Below are positions 7,334 to 17,000 of a stretch of DNA of 53,567 nucleotides, one piece after another. Under the pieces are notes generated by a model. The model saw nothing but the letters and a program-made list of their open reading frames with translations, did not search any database and was not told the origin of the DNA. Source of the DNA: Calothrix anomala FACHB-343 (GTDB taxonomy: Bacteria; Cyanobacteriota; Cyanobacteriia; Cyanobacteriales; Nostocaceae). The translations under genes were made by a program, and so were the position numbers. Every line of letters begins with the position of its first letter. The stretch's first letter is position 1. The stretch spans positions 1 through 53,567 of the forward strand of contig NZ_JACJQG010000071.1 in the NCBI RefSeq assembly GCF_014696435.1, given 5' to 3'.

Positions 7334-10048
7334 TTATTCTGCGTTGCCAATTAGGGTGAAAGCCGCCCAGTGTATGGGATGGTGGTGTTTTTTCATGGTG
7401 CTTAACATTGCTTGACGTAGGGCTTTGGCTTTGTCAGGATTTTGCTGTAATTGCTGGTAAAATTCCACCATTAAATCTGAGGTGGAACTATCATCAACCG
7501 CCCACAGGGAAACAATTACACTCTCTGCTCCCGCAGTCAATAAGGAACGGGATAATCCCACGACTCCATCACCTGTGATTTCCCCGCCACCAGTATCGCA
7601 AGCACTTAAAACTACTAAGTCTGCGTTCAAATTTAAGTTAATTATTTCGGTTGTTTTCAGCAATCCTTCGTTGACACCAGGAGTATCGGCAGCAAGTGCG
7701 ATCGCACCTGGTATTCTTTCCCCAAAGCCATAAAGTAATCCATGTGTGGCTAAATGAATTATTTTGGCGGTTGATATTTTTTGCAGTACGGCAGATTTTG
7801 TTGCTTGTTTACCGATCAGAGGTTGAGTGTTGAGGATGGGGGCTATTTTATTCGCTTCTTTTTCTGTACCGGGTAAAGGACGTTGTTGTACGGGGGGAAT
7901 TCCTGTAATTGGCATAATTGGGTTCCCTACTAGTAATGTATCTCCCGGTTGCAGAGATGCAATATTTAATGTTTCTGTGTTTTTACGGGTGTAGTCTAAT
8001 ACCTGAATTGCTGGAGCAGTGAGGATGGTATGCTTTTCAATTAGGTATTTGTTGTTTGCATCCTTGAGCGCTGGGAAGGGAACGAGAAATAGGGATTCAT
8101 GGGGGATAAAAATTACGCGATCGCCTGGGTTTTTAGGAAGATGCTTGGCGATCGGTGTAATTAGGAGTTCGTGGAGTTGTTGTAAGTGTTTCTTTTGAGT
8201 TTCTGGACTTGGTAGGGGTGGGTTTTCAATTTCAGCACCACGTTGTTTTATAACACCAATAGATTGACGACTGGTTTCTACTAAATTTTTTAGAGGTGTT
8301 TTGAGGGATTTTAAATCTACTTGTTTAAATGCAATTTCTCCTGTGGGTTTAACTACCCAAATATAAAGTTTTGCATCCTTGGCTAAGAAATATTCCACAA
8401 GTGTAGCTTTTTGCTGTTGAGCAATTTTTTTAATTTGAGCAATGGATGGGATTGTGTTTAAAGATTCGTTACTTCTGGTTGATTTTGAGGTGATTAAGTC
8501 GATAATAGCTCTGGCTCTACCGCGTTCAGATATTTCTAATGCTTGTTCTATTTTGTTTTGGGCGATTAAAGCTTTTTGTAACCAGCGATAGGTAGTGGCT
8601 TGTTGTTGAAATATTGATATTTTTTGCTCATCATTTAATGTCGCCCGTAGTGACTCCCAAATTTTAATAGCAGCATATAGAGGTTTTTCCGCTTCGGAGT
8701 AATTACCTTGATCTATATAATTTACTCCAATATTATTGAGAGTTCCACCTTCGCCAGTATTATCACGAATTTGTTTACGAATAGGTAATGCTTGTTGATA
8801 ATAATCTAATGCCTTTTGGTACTTTTTTTGATTGTTATAAACTACTCCAATGTTGTTTAAATAAGTACCTTCACCTTCTTTATCACCAATTTGTTTAGCA
8901 ATGTTGAATGCTTGGTTACAATAATTTAATGCCTTTTGATACTCTCCTCTCCTGCGGTAAACTTCTCCAATATTACCAAGAGTAGTTTCTTCACCTGCTT
9001 TATCACCAATTTGTCTAGAAATAGTTAATGCTTGTTGATAATTATCTAATGCTTTTTGGTATTCTTCCTGATTGTCGTAGGCTACCCCAATATTACTGAT
9101 AATTATACCCTGTAGTCTTTTATCAAGAATTTGTCGAGCAATAGTTACAGCTTGCTGATAATTATCTAAGGCTCTTTTATATTGTCCCAAACTATTATAA
9201 ACCAACCCAATATTGTTAATCGTTGTACCTTCAAGTTCCTTGTCTTCCACTTGTCGAGCAACGGTTAAAGCTTGTTGATAATAATCTAATGCTTTTTGAT
9301 ACTGCCCCAGCCTGCGATAAACTAAACCAATATTATTAATAGTTGTACCTTCGCCAGCTTTATCATCAATTTGTCGAGCAATGATTAAGGCTTGCTGATA
9401 ATAATCTAATGCTTTTTGATACTGCCCTAGATTGTCATAAATTTTCCCGATATTGTGGAGAGTTGTACCTTCGCCAAATTTATCATCAATTTGTCGAGAA
9501 ATGGTTAAGGCTTGTTGATAATAATCTAATGCTTTTTGGTATTCTCCCAGATTATCGTAAACTTGTCCTATGTTGTCTAAAATTCTACCTTCGCCGAATT
9601 TATCATCGATTTGTCGAGCGATACTTAAAGCTTGTTGATAATAATCTAGTGCCTGTTTGTACTCACCCAGATTGTCGTAAACTGAACCAATATTGCTGAA
9701 AATTCTACTTTCAATTTCTTTATCACTAATTTCTCTACTAATTACTAGCGCTTTCTCGAATAACTCTAGGGCTTCTTTATATTTACCTTGGCGAAATAAT
9801 TTAAGTCCCTGTTTATTTAGTTTCCTTGATTCTTCTAGTCGCTGTTGCTGTGTCTGTCCTTGTGCTACTAATCTACTACTTATCCCACCCTCTACTTCCC
9901 TCATCTGCGGAGATGCTAAACCAACGGGAAACATCAGCGAAATTAACACGGTAACAAATATAGTCCGATAAACAAAGATTGATAACTTATTTTTGGCTTT
10001 ATAAAGCCTATTACCTCGGCGGTTAAAGCAATTCAGACTTTTACGCAT
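7334..10048 (-). CDS. TPR-CHAT protein, 904 aa
   Basis: A basic N-terminus is followed by a hydrophobic segment (SIFVYRTIFVTVLISLMFP), so it is exported or membrane-anchored. Ten TPR units of 40 residues follow (about 65-480), such as NNIGLVYRRLGQYQKALDYY. The C-terminal CHAT domain has His769 in LATHG and Cys817 in LSACDTG, so it is predicted to be active. The 120-bp periodicity is also visible in the DNA from about 8700 to 9700. The upstream element at 10082-10110 ends 33 bases before the ATG. Between the TPRs and the catalytic motifs there is the usual IAQNKIEQALEISERGRARA linker, as in the 986-aa paralogue. Confidence 0.9.
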   Translation of the reverse strand: MRKSLNCFNRRGNRLYKAKNKLSIFVYRTIFVTVLISLMFPVGLASPQMREVEGGISSRLVAQGQTQQQRLEESRKLNKQGLKLFRQGKYKEALELFEKALVISREISDKEIESRIFSNIGSVYDNLGEYKQALDYYQQALSIARQIDDKFGEGRILDNIGQVYDNLGEYQKALDYYQQALTISRQIDDKFGEGTTLHNIGKIYDNLGQYQKALDYYQQALIIARQIDDKAGEGTTINNIGLVYRRLGQYQKALDYYQQALTVARQVEDKELEGTTINNIGLVYNSLGQYKRALDNYQQAVTIARQILDKRLQGIIISNIGVAYDNQEEYQKALDNYQQALTISRQIGDKAGEETTLGNIGEVYRRRGEYQKALNYCNQAFNIAKQIGDKEGEGTYLNNIGVVYNNQKKYQKALDYYQQALPIRKQIRDNTGEGGTLNNIGVNYIDQGNYSEAEKPLYAAIKIWESLRATLNDEQKISIFQQQATTYRWLQKALIAQNKIEQALEISERGRARAIIDLITSKSTRSNESLNTIPSIAQIKKIAQQQKATLVEYFLAKDAKLYIWVVKPTGEIAFKQVDLKSLKTPLKNLVETSRQSIGVIKQRGAEIENPPLPSPETQKKHLQQLHELLITPIAKHLPKNPGDRVIFIPHESLFLVPFPALKDANNKYLIEKHTILTAPAIQVLDYTRKNTETLNIASLQPGDTLLVGNPIMPITGIPPVQQRPLPGTEKEANKIAPILNTQPLIGKQATKSAVLQKISTAKIIHLATHGLLYGFGERIPGAIALAADTPGVNEGLLKTTEIINLNLNADLVVLSACDTGGGEITGDGVVGLSRSLLTAGAESVIVSLWAVDDSSTSDLMVEFYQQLQQNPDKAKALRQAMLSTMKKHHHPIHWAAFTLIGNAE

Positions 10049-10081
10049 TTCTTCAGCCCTTGAAATCTTTCAGTAATTACT

Positions 10082-10110
10082 TGTATTTCTCAACCACCAG
10101 AGGTTATGCT
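10082..10110 (-). promoter_or_regulatory. Shared upstream element, site E (904-aa TPR-CHAT gene)
   Basis: Read towards the gene this is AGCATAACCT, 10 bases, AGAAATACA, with the same block spacing as sites A and B. It is located 33 bases before the ATG at 10048, nearly the same distance as site A from its gene. Confidence 0.58.
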
Positions 10111-10207
10111 TTTTTTAGCGTACCAAGCAAGTTATTGTTGAACCTTCTCCCTCAAGGAATTGAGCAAAAACAAGTAATGTGGGCATTTTTTCCCATGCTG
10201 ATCGATT

Positions 10208-10261
10208 TCATCCATCCAACAGTAGCGATACATGGTCAGTATCTAGCAACCAAAGGCTCAT
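10208..10261 (-). pseudogene. 17-codon stub of a VapC-like PIN toxin
   Basis: The ATG at 10261 overlaps the antitoxin stop (ATGA), the usual arrangement of a toxin-antitoxin pair. It opens with MSLWLLDTDHVSLLLDG and then meets TGA. The LLDTDHVSLL segment is the start of a PIN ribonuclease, including the first acidic metal ligand (LLDTD). I found no continuation of a PIN domain in any frame of the roughly 160 bases before the next gene. The toxin is therefore almost certainly inactive. Confidence 0.65.
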
Positions 10262-10596
10262 GCTGCACCATTGATATCTAACTCGCGCTCTGTCCGCAAT
10301 TCCTCAGCCAGCTCTGCAAACTCCTCATCTCCCTCAAACATACCAATAAAATCTGTCCAGGGATTATTTGGAACTTCTATGGTCAAAATCTCAATATTTG
10401 CTAGCCTTGCTTTAATTTTTTCCTGTAGAGATGCGTAGGCGTAGCCCATCGAAGATATCGCATCCTCACGAGTTTCAGCTTCGGCTACACAATCAGCTAA
10501 CTCTGTTACTGATGCGATAAAATGCCCTGAATCCAGCCGTTCAACTAGGATATGAAGAGGCAGGTTGTTTAAGCTTACAACAGATTGAAGATTCAT
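10258..10596 (-). CDS. HicB/VapB-like antitoxin, 112 aa
   Basis: From the ATG at 10596 the protein starts MNLQSVVSLNNLPLHILVER and continues into GHFIASVTELADCVAEAETREDAI, the beta-hairpin plus helix of HicB-like folds. The tail, NPWTDFIGMFEGDEEF followed by an acidic helix, is typical of cyanobacterial antitoxins paired with PIN toxins. The frame runs upstream to 10716, but those residues look unlike the family. The toxin gene that should follow is reduced to a 17-codon stub, leaving an orphan antitoxin. Part of the helix (MGYAYASLQ) is encoded by a short dispersed repeat. Confidence 0.65.
   Translation of the reverse strand: MNLQSVVSLNNLPLHILVERLDSGHFIASVTELADCVAEAETREDAISSMGYAYASLQEKIKARLANIEILTIEVPNNPWTDFIGMFEGDEEFAELAEELRTERELDINGAA
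10427..10449. repeat. Small dispersed repeat within the antitoxin gene
   Basis: The segment GATGCGTAGGCGTAGCCCATC resembles the GCGTAGC-type dispersed repeats scattered through this window. It is read in frame as part of the antitoxin (MGYAYAS). Confidence 0.4.
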
Positions 10597-10746
10597 AGAC
10601 AGCGATCGCAACTTCTTTTCCTCATAATAATCTCTATGCCAGCATTTATGATGTCGAAAGTTATATAAATGCCCAAACTCTTGTATAACAACAATTTGGG
10701 GCTTAATTTTAGGCATCTCAACCAGTTGAAAATTCTTAGCCTGTGG

Positions 10747-11421
10747 TTAATTCGGTTTACAAAAATCCTTAACAATCTCTTCCCGGATTTTGACTAACTC
10801 TGGTGAAGGTTTGTCCACCGAGTAAGCTTGCTGCAAAGCATCTGAGCGCAATGGCGGTTTTTGTGCTAAAAAATACTCCGCTTTTGCAAACGCTATCCCC
10901 TCAGCACTTGTTCCCTTAGCTTTTTCTTGCTGTTCCAAATTCTGTAAATCATTGGTAATGCGCTGTCTTTGTTGGGGTTCCATGATTTTAAACGCAATAT
11001 TTCCCGCCCAAGAATTCTCAATTGCTACTGACCAATGGTATTGTTGAGCGGGTAGCAATGGTTTCCCACTGTAGGTTGCATAAAGCTGTGCGATTTGGAT
11101 ATTGTCAGTTGCACTCGCATCGGGAATACCCTGAGAAAGTCCGATTTTTTTCAGATTCCCTTGCCAAATTATAAACGGGCGATCGCTCCAAATTGTTTCA
11201 CCACGATCTGGTGCAGCAATACAAACACCATTAATGATTGGACGTGGCGCTCCTTTACCCCTTCCCACTGGAGGGTTCCTCCGAAAAAGATTCCACCAAG
11301 AAAAAGACGGCTGTGCTGGACGCTTTTCTGCGTGGGATACTTGATTTGGCAAAACAGGGAGCAATGTAGCAGTTATTGCAGATATCAACAAGCTGGGTAA
11401 AATCCAGTTGTAATTATTCAT
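10747..11421 (-). CDS. DUF928-like exported protein, 224 aa
   Basis: Signal-like N-terminus (WILPSLLISAITATLLPVLP), then a basic stretch (RGKGAPRP), a lone Cys in NGVCIAAPDRGET, a beta-rich middle (YHWSVAIEN) and a long charged helical C-terminus. This layout matches DUF928 proteins, which I know as frequent partners of CHASE2-CHAT genes in cyanobacteria; the assignment is from memory. The start overlaps the stop of the CHASE2 gene by 8 bases (ATGAATAA), and a GGAGAAGGG ribosome site lies inside the upstream gene, so translation is probably coupled. Function unknown. Confidence 0.55.
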   Translation of the reverse strand: MNNYNWILPSLLISAITATLLPVLPNQVSHAEKRPAQPSFSWWNLFRRNPPVGRGKGAPRPIINGVCIAAPDRGETIWSDRPFIIWQGNLKKIGLSQGIPDASATDNIQIAQLYATYSGKPLLPAQQYHWSVAIENSWAGNIAFKIMEPQQRQRITNDLQNLEQQEKAKGTSAEGIAFAKAEYFLAQKPPLRSDALQQAYSVDKPSPELVKIREEIVKDFCKPN

Positions 11422-13948
11422 AAACCCTTCTCCGTAAAAAACCTGTTATGAAATATGTCCAAACAGTAGCAGATGGTAAAAACCAAGGTATTATAATCGC
11501 TAGGGGTGATATGTATATTTCTAAACTAATAATTCCATAAGCGACTGTTAGTAAAGAAAGTAGCATCAGCCATTGCCAGCGATAGTGGGAATGTTTGCGT
11601 AATAAATAGTAGAAATATTTCCCCATCAAAACAGCAATCCCCAATATCCAAACATCAGGAATAGGTATAACCAATCTCTGTGTGAGAAAATGATGCACCA
11701 TATAAGCATGAACTTCTCCACCAGGTATAATTCTGCTATTGTTTCCCTGTTGAAGTCGCCAAAAATCTAGTGCTGGAGGTACATCAAAATTATCTTCTTT
11801 ATCTATTGACATTCCCGCTTCATCATATCCTCCTGCTGCGATAATAACTACTTGTTTTTGTAGGTTTGCTAAGGGTGGATTTTTACTGTCTTTATCTAAT
11901 AATTGCCAAGCTGGGACAGATTCATATATTTGATTGGGAGGAATAGAAAAATCAATAATCGGATGCAGCCACATTTGAGAAATGATAGTACTGTAATCTG
12001 TGATTGGTTGCAAGCGAGAACGAGGTGAATTTAAAATCGTCTTATCTAGTGTATTCTGTTTATTCCGGTTGAGATAGCTATTTAACTGTTGCCAGAAATT
12101 GCTTGGACTATCTAGTTTTGGTTGGGGAATTTTGAGATTATTGTTACTATCTTTTCTGGAATCATCGAGAGAATATTTTAATTGATATGATAAAGCTAAT
12201 AAACCTGCAAAAGTGAAAGGGGTTGAATTATTATTTGATGATGGTAACAGTGTCATATAACAAGGTATACGCTGTATTTTATCACAAAATAAGATTTCAA
12301 TTTCCCCATCTAAACTCCAATTGAAACTAGCAATTTCTGGGATTACAGTTTGCCAAACTCCAGCATCAGATTCAGTTCCCGCGAAGATAAACCAAGTGGG
12401 ATTAGGTGATGCAATAACACCTTTTTTGATGGCTTGAGCTAAAATTTTATCATTTTCAGGTTGGTGTCTATCTAATATAAAATCAATCCCGATTATTTTC
12501 GCTTTTTTATCTGTTAGCCGATTGACTAAACTCGCAATATATTCGCGATTCATCGGTCTAGGGTTACTAATTTTACCTTGAGACTTTTTAATTGATTCGT
12601 CGTCTATTTTTACGAGTAATACAGGAGGAATTTCTTGCTGGCTAACCTTTCCTGTGAGTTGACGATAGAGAGATTGTACCCATAATCTGTGTCCTAATAA
12701 GTGATTTTGGATGGGAATTTGTAAGCTAATTAATAATAAAGCGGCAAGTGCGATCGCTTCTTTGCGAGTGGGAATAATTTTTTTAAGTCTTTGTTTAATC
12801 CCAAATGGTTCAACCTTAAATAAAGGTGCTTCTGGATGACGAAATAAAGAAGGAATTAAATAAGCACTGGGATATGTAAGGTTTTTCTCTGTCTTCAAAT
12901 ATTGAGATGCTAATAATAAAGCTTCGTGAACATCTTTAAATTCCGCCAAAGCTTGTAAAAAGTGTAGTAAAAATTCCCCTGCTACCGCATTATGAACGGG
13001 TTCGCGCATCACAGCAACTTGACTCAAACCCAAGTCAATTAGAGAGTTAGCAATATTCAACCCATTGCAGGAGTTAAAAATTGCAAATTGTAAACCACGT
13101 TTTACTGCGATACTTAATAATGGTGCAATTTCACTAATCGATAAAGTGACATTTTTAGCAATACTAATTTCTCCTCCTGTGATATTATTTTCATTACTAT
13201 GTCCAGCAAAAAATAAGATATCCCAACCTGATTCTGAGGTAAGAGCATCTTTGATTTTAGTTTTTAAATCTGGAATACTTGTTTCTGGCTGCAAACCTAC
13301 AAATTTGACATCAATTATATTTTTAAATTGACGCAGTGCTTCCTTCTCAGCTTTGAAATCCAAGCCAGTTTCATCACCTAAAATTGCTAATACTCTAACT
13401 TTACGAGTAAGCCGAAGATTTTTCTGTGCAAATCCTTGATGAATATTTACAGGAGTACGAACAATGCGAATTTTACCAGAAGAAAGTGCAAATTCTGTAC
13501 CAATTTCCCAGGATTCCCAAGGAAATCGTTCTAAATCTATGGTGTTACAAGTAACAAAAAGATTTGTAATCTGGGGTGATTGAGCAGGGTTTTCTATTTT
13601 TTCTTTTTCTTTTACTACATTAGCCAAAGCCATACGAATTTCATATAATTCTCCACAACGCAACCATTTATGAAATTCCAACAAAAATTTAGCTTCCGCT
13701 TGCACTAATTTTGCCTGCCAATCAGTCCCAGGAGTAGAAATTACACCACTATCTGCTATCCGTCCACGTACTGATTGTGTTTTGTAATTTTTGTAATAAT
13801 TTAGATAGGAACGTTGCCAATTTTGATAAAGTATGGTGAGATTTTGAGGATAGGAAATTGTCACATTTAGCTGCTGTCCTTTTCCCCAACTGAGTTGAAA
13901 TAAACAAAGTTTTTCAATGTGTTGAACTTTGAGATAAAAGTTGCTCAT
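11414..13948 (-). CDS. CHAT-CHASE2 membrane protein, 844 aa
   Basis: The N-terminal half is a CHAT domain (about residues 185-375) with His250 in FFAGHS and Cys294 in FNSCNG. A transmembrane segment (EAIALAALLLISLQIPI) follows, then a CHASE2-type extracytoplasmic sensor domain (about 415-750) with LVKIDDESIKK and KIIGIDFILDR. Three C-terminal transmembrane helices end at RRRVYE. Putative topology is a cytoplasmic CHAT peptidase connected to a periplasmic sensor, so an external signal could control proteolysis; this is inference from domain order. It differs from its neighbours, in which CHAT is C-terminal and the protein appears exported. A degenerate match to the shared element (GGCAT, 14 bases, AAATA) lies at 13971-13999. 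Confidence 0.85.
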   Translation of the reverse strand: MSNFYLKVQHIEKLCLFQLSWGKGQQLNVTISYPQNLTILYQNWQRSYLNYYKNYKTQSVRGRIADSGVISTPGTDWQAKLVQAEAKFLLEFHKWLRCGELYEIRMALANVVKEKEKIENPAQSPQITNLFVTCNTIDLERFPWESWEIGTEFALSSGKIRIVRTPVNIHQGFAQKNLRLTRKVRVLAILGDETGLDFKAEKEALRQFKNIIDVKFVGLQPETSIPDLKTKIKDALTSESGWDILFFAGHSNENNITGGEISIAKNVTLSISEIAPLLSIAVKRGLQFAIFNSCNGLNIANSLIDLGLSQVAVMREPVHNAVAGEFLLHFLQALAEFKDVHEALLLASQYLKTEKNLTYPSAYLIPSLFRHPEAPLFKVEPFGIKQRLKKIIPTRKEAIALAALLLISLQIPIQNHLLGHRLWVQSLYRQLTGKVSQQEIPPVLLVKIDDESIKKSQGKISNPRPMNREYIASLVNRLTDKKAKIIGIDFILDRHQPENDKILAQAIKKGVIASPNPTWFIFAGTESDAGVWQTVIPEIASFNWSLDGEIEILFCDKIQRIPCYMTLLPSSNNNSTPFTFAGLLALSYQLKYSLDDSRKDSNNNLKIPQPKLDSPSNFWQQLNSYLNRNKQNTLDKTILNSPRSRLQPITDYSTIISQMWLHPIIDFSIPPNQIYESVPAWQLLDKDSKNPPLANLQKQVVIIAAGGYDEAGMSIDKEDNFDVPPALDFWRLQQGNNSRIIPGGEVHAYMVHHFLTQRLVIPIPDVWILGIAVLMGKYFYYLLRKHSHYRWQWLMLLSLLTVAYGIISLEIYISPLAIIIPWFLPSATVWTYFITGFLRRRVYE

Positions 13949-13988
13949 GTGTGCTTGCTGATTGGTAGTGCGTTATTTATTAGTGAGG

Positions 13989-14012
13989 AGAGATGCCATT
14001 AATTGCATCTCT
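13989..14012. terminator. Hairpin downstream of the 1825-aa TPR-CHAT gene
   Basis: A perfect 8-bp inverted repeat (AGAGATGC / GCATCTCT) with an 8-base loop sits in the 72-bp gap between the end of the giant TPR-CHAT gene and the start of the CHAT-CHASE2 gene. There is no T-run on either side, so it may be an attenuator or operator and not a classical terminator. Confidence 0.35.
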
Positions 14013-14020
14013 GATGTTGT

Positions 14021-17000
14021 TTATAAACCGTTACCAATTAAAATAAATGGTGCCCAGTAGTAGGGGTGGGAGTAACTACTTTTTCGCTGTTCATTTCTGG
14101 GTAATGCACCTGGTTCTAAGTAAGCACCACGTTTATCACCATTTTCTACGGTAGAATTATCACCTTTGAGCATACTTAATTGTGCTTGACGTAATGCTTC
14201 AGATTTCGTCATTTTGCCAGTAGCAAGATTTTTATAAAATAACTGCATTAGTTGAGATGTACTAGGATCATCAACTTTCCACAGAGAAGCCATTACCGAT
14301 TTAGCACCTCGATTCATAAACTCGTAAGCAAGGGTGTTAATTTCTACACCGTCCTGAGCTTCATCTTGATTTGTAGAAGTAGCCAGGGCTGTTTGACAAG
14401 CTGACAAAACAACCAAATGAATATCCTTTAATCCTGTCAAGCTAGAAATCATATCCGGTGTTAATGGTGTACCAGTTCCCATTAAGATATAAGATTGTTC
14501 TGGAGTTGTTGAGTCAAATACACCGTGAGTAGCAAGGTGAAGAATTTTGTATTTGTTCAAATTATCTCGCAATGTTTCAAAATTGAAGATTTTATTTAAA
14601 TACTCTTTTCCTGGATAAATTCCTTGCTTATCGTTGGTATTTTCACGAACAATAGCGTCTAATTCCTTGGGTACATTTAATAAAGCACGGAAACTCTTAT
14701 TAGAATTAGGATTTGGATCGGGAGCAGGTTCCGATAATCCCATTGCTAAAAGGGGAGTATTTTGAATATTAGTAGGTAGCTTATCTTGCTCTTCAATCTT
14801 TTCTGTAGTGACATTATGAATTGTGTATTTTTCGATTAGGTATTGTTTCCCATCATGAAGTGCGCTCATGGGAATATAGCGAATTTCTCTATGTAGCGCA
14901 AAAATCAGATTTTTGACCTGATTATCCGTTAATTCCTTCTCTAAAGGTTTAATTAGCCATCTATAAAGTTGTTGGCTGATAGGCTGTATTTCGGCAATAT
15001 CTTTTACACTACAGTAATAACCTTCTGGTTCACATTTTCCGATTAACTCACGAAATTTTTTGACTGTATTTCTTAATTCCTTCCTTGATACTTGGACTTT
15101 CTCTGTTTTGACTAGCCCGTTTTGTCCATATACTTGTAACCACAATTCATTTTCTAGTACCAAGGGATAAATCATAACGCTGTTTGCGCGTGTTTCCTTT
15201 GCTTGGGCTTCAACAATTGCTTGGGCTTTTGCGAATCCTTTCGGATTAAAGAATTGTTCATCTTTAGCACGATTATCCTTAATTTCTTCTTCAATTTTCT
15301 TCAATTCTTTATTTACTTGTTGAATTGAAGCACTGAGCTTATTATTTAGCTCAGTGCGTTGACTGCAATTAGTTCTTTCGCATTCACTTATCTGAGTTGC
15401 TAAAGCAAGTGTTATTTTACCTTGTTCAGTAATCTTTGCTTCTGTGGGAGTAAGAGGGATATTTAATTTATCTTCTGCGACACTTCTAGAACCTCTTGCT
15501 TCTCGAATTTCTTGTTCTTCGATGAGTAACCGGATTTGGAATGCTTCTTTATATGCTCCTTGATCATTTAATAACCCTGCGAGTTGAGCATAGATATCCG
15601 ATACCTTCATTTGAGCGAAATCAATAGTTGAATTTAAGAAAGAGTTTTGTAATTCTTTGGGTAAGCCTTCAATACCACCACGAATTTCTTCTAGCCTATT
15701 CACAGATTTCTTATAATTTGCAATAGCAATATTAGGTTGATTTAAATCCTGATAAACCCGTCCTAATCCAGCATAAATACCTGCGTCTGCACCTTTTACT
15801 TGATTATCTGTTTTAATTGCTAAAGCTTGTTGATAAGCAACTATTGCTTGTTCTGTTCTGCCAAACTTACGATGTAAACTACCAATATTACTGAAAGCTA
15901 ACTTTTCCCAAACACTATTTTGGTTTTTTCTCGCAAAGTCCAAAAATGCTTGAGCAGATTCCATCGCTTTTGCATCATCTTTAGATTCACCATAGCCAGC
16001 ACTTAGAATTAATTTTGCTAAAGCTTCTAAGCGTGGTTCTTTAATATCTCTGAAAATAGCCAACGCTTTCGTTGCTGAATCTATCGTTTTATTCACTTCT
16101 CCTTGATAAAAGTAATTACTAGCTAGAGCTAATAAAAGTGTACCTTCACCCTGACGATTGTTGAATTGCTTCACTATCGTCAATGCTTGTTCATAATACT
16201 TAGCACTATTTTTGTAGTCTCCTAGTTTGCTATAAATCTCTCCCAAAAAATATAAGGTATCAACTTGAATGATAGGACTTTTGAGTTGCTCTGCAATTTT
16301 TAAACTTTGCTTTGTTAAATCTAAAGCTTGTCCATAATTATTCAGGGAACTGTAAATACTACCTAATGCTGTCAAAGCGTGGACTTCCAATAGTGGATTT
16401 TTTAGCTCATGGGCTGTTGTTAAACCTTGTTCAACTAATTGTTTACCTTTAGTATATTGACCAGTTAATCCGTATGCTTTACCTACAACAATTAAAACTT
16501 CTGCTTTTCTAACTGGATTATTTAACTTTTGAATTTTACTAAGTAAAGGTTCACCAAGAGCCGTCACTTGTTGATACTGTCCTGTGGCTTCATAAATAGT
16601 AGCTAAAGCCGCTATAGACTCGATTTCTAAGGTAAAATTATTAATTTGACGTGAAATACTTATTGCTTGCTCTGCTGTTTTAATACCCTTGTCATATTCT
16701 CCTTGGAATTTATATACTTTGCTGAGATATACTAAAATACCTGGTTCAAACAATAAATTTGACTGTTTTCTTGTTAAAGCTAAAGCTTGCTGTGCTGTCT
16801 CAAATGCTTTATTTGTATCACCTACATAAATGTAATTTTCAATAAGATTTAGCAAAACAATAATTTCATTCCCAACCATTTTGCTTTGTACTATTTGCAG
16901 ATTTTGTTGTGCTATCTCTAGAGATTTAATAAAGTTACCCTGGCTAAAGTAAATATCGCGTAAGTTATTTAAAGCATCTTCTTCCAGAGAGGGACTTTCT

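Noticed and set aside
7138-7350. N-terminal extension of the small TPR protein to 7350
   Set aside because: The extension runs through the shared upstream element and has no signal peptide. The ATG at 7137 has both a ribosome site and a signal peptide.
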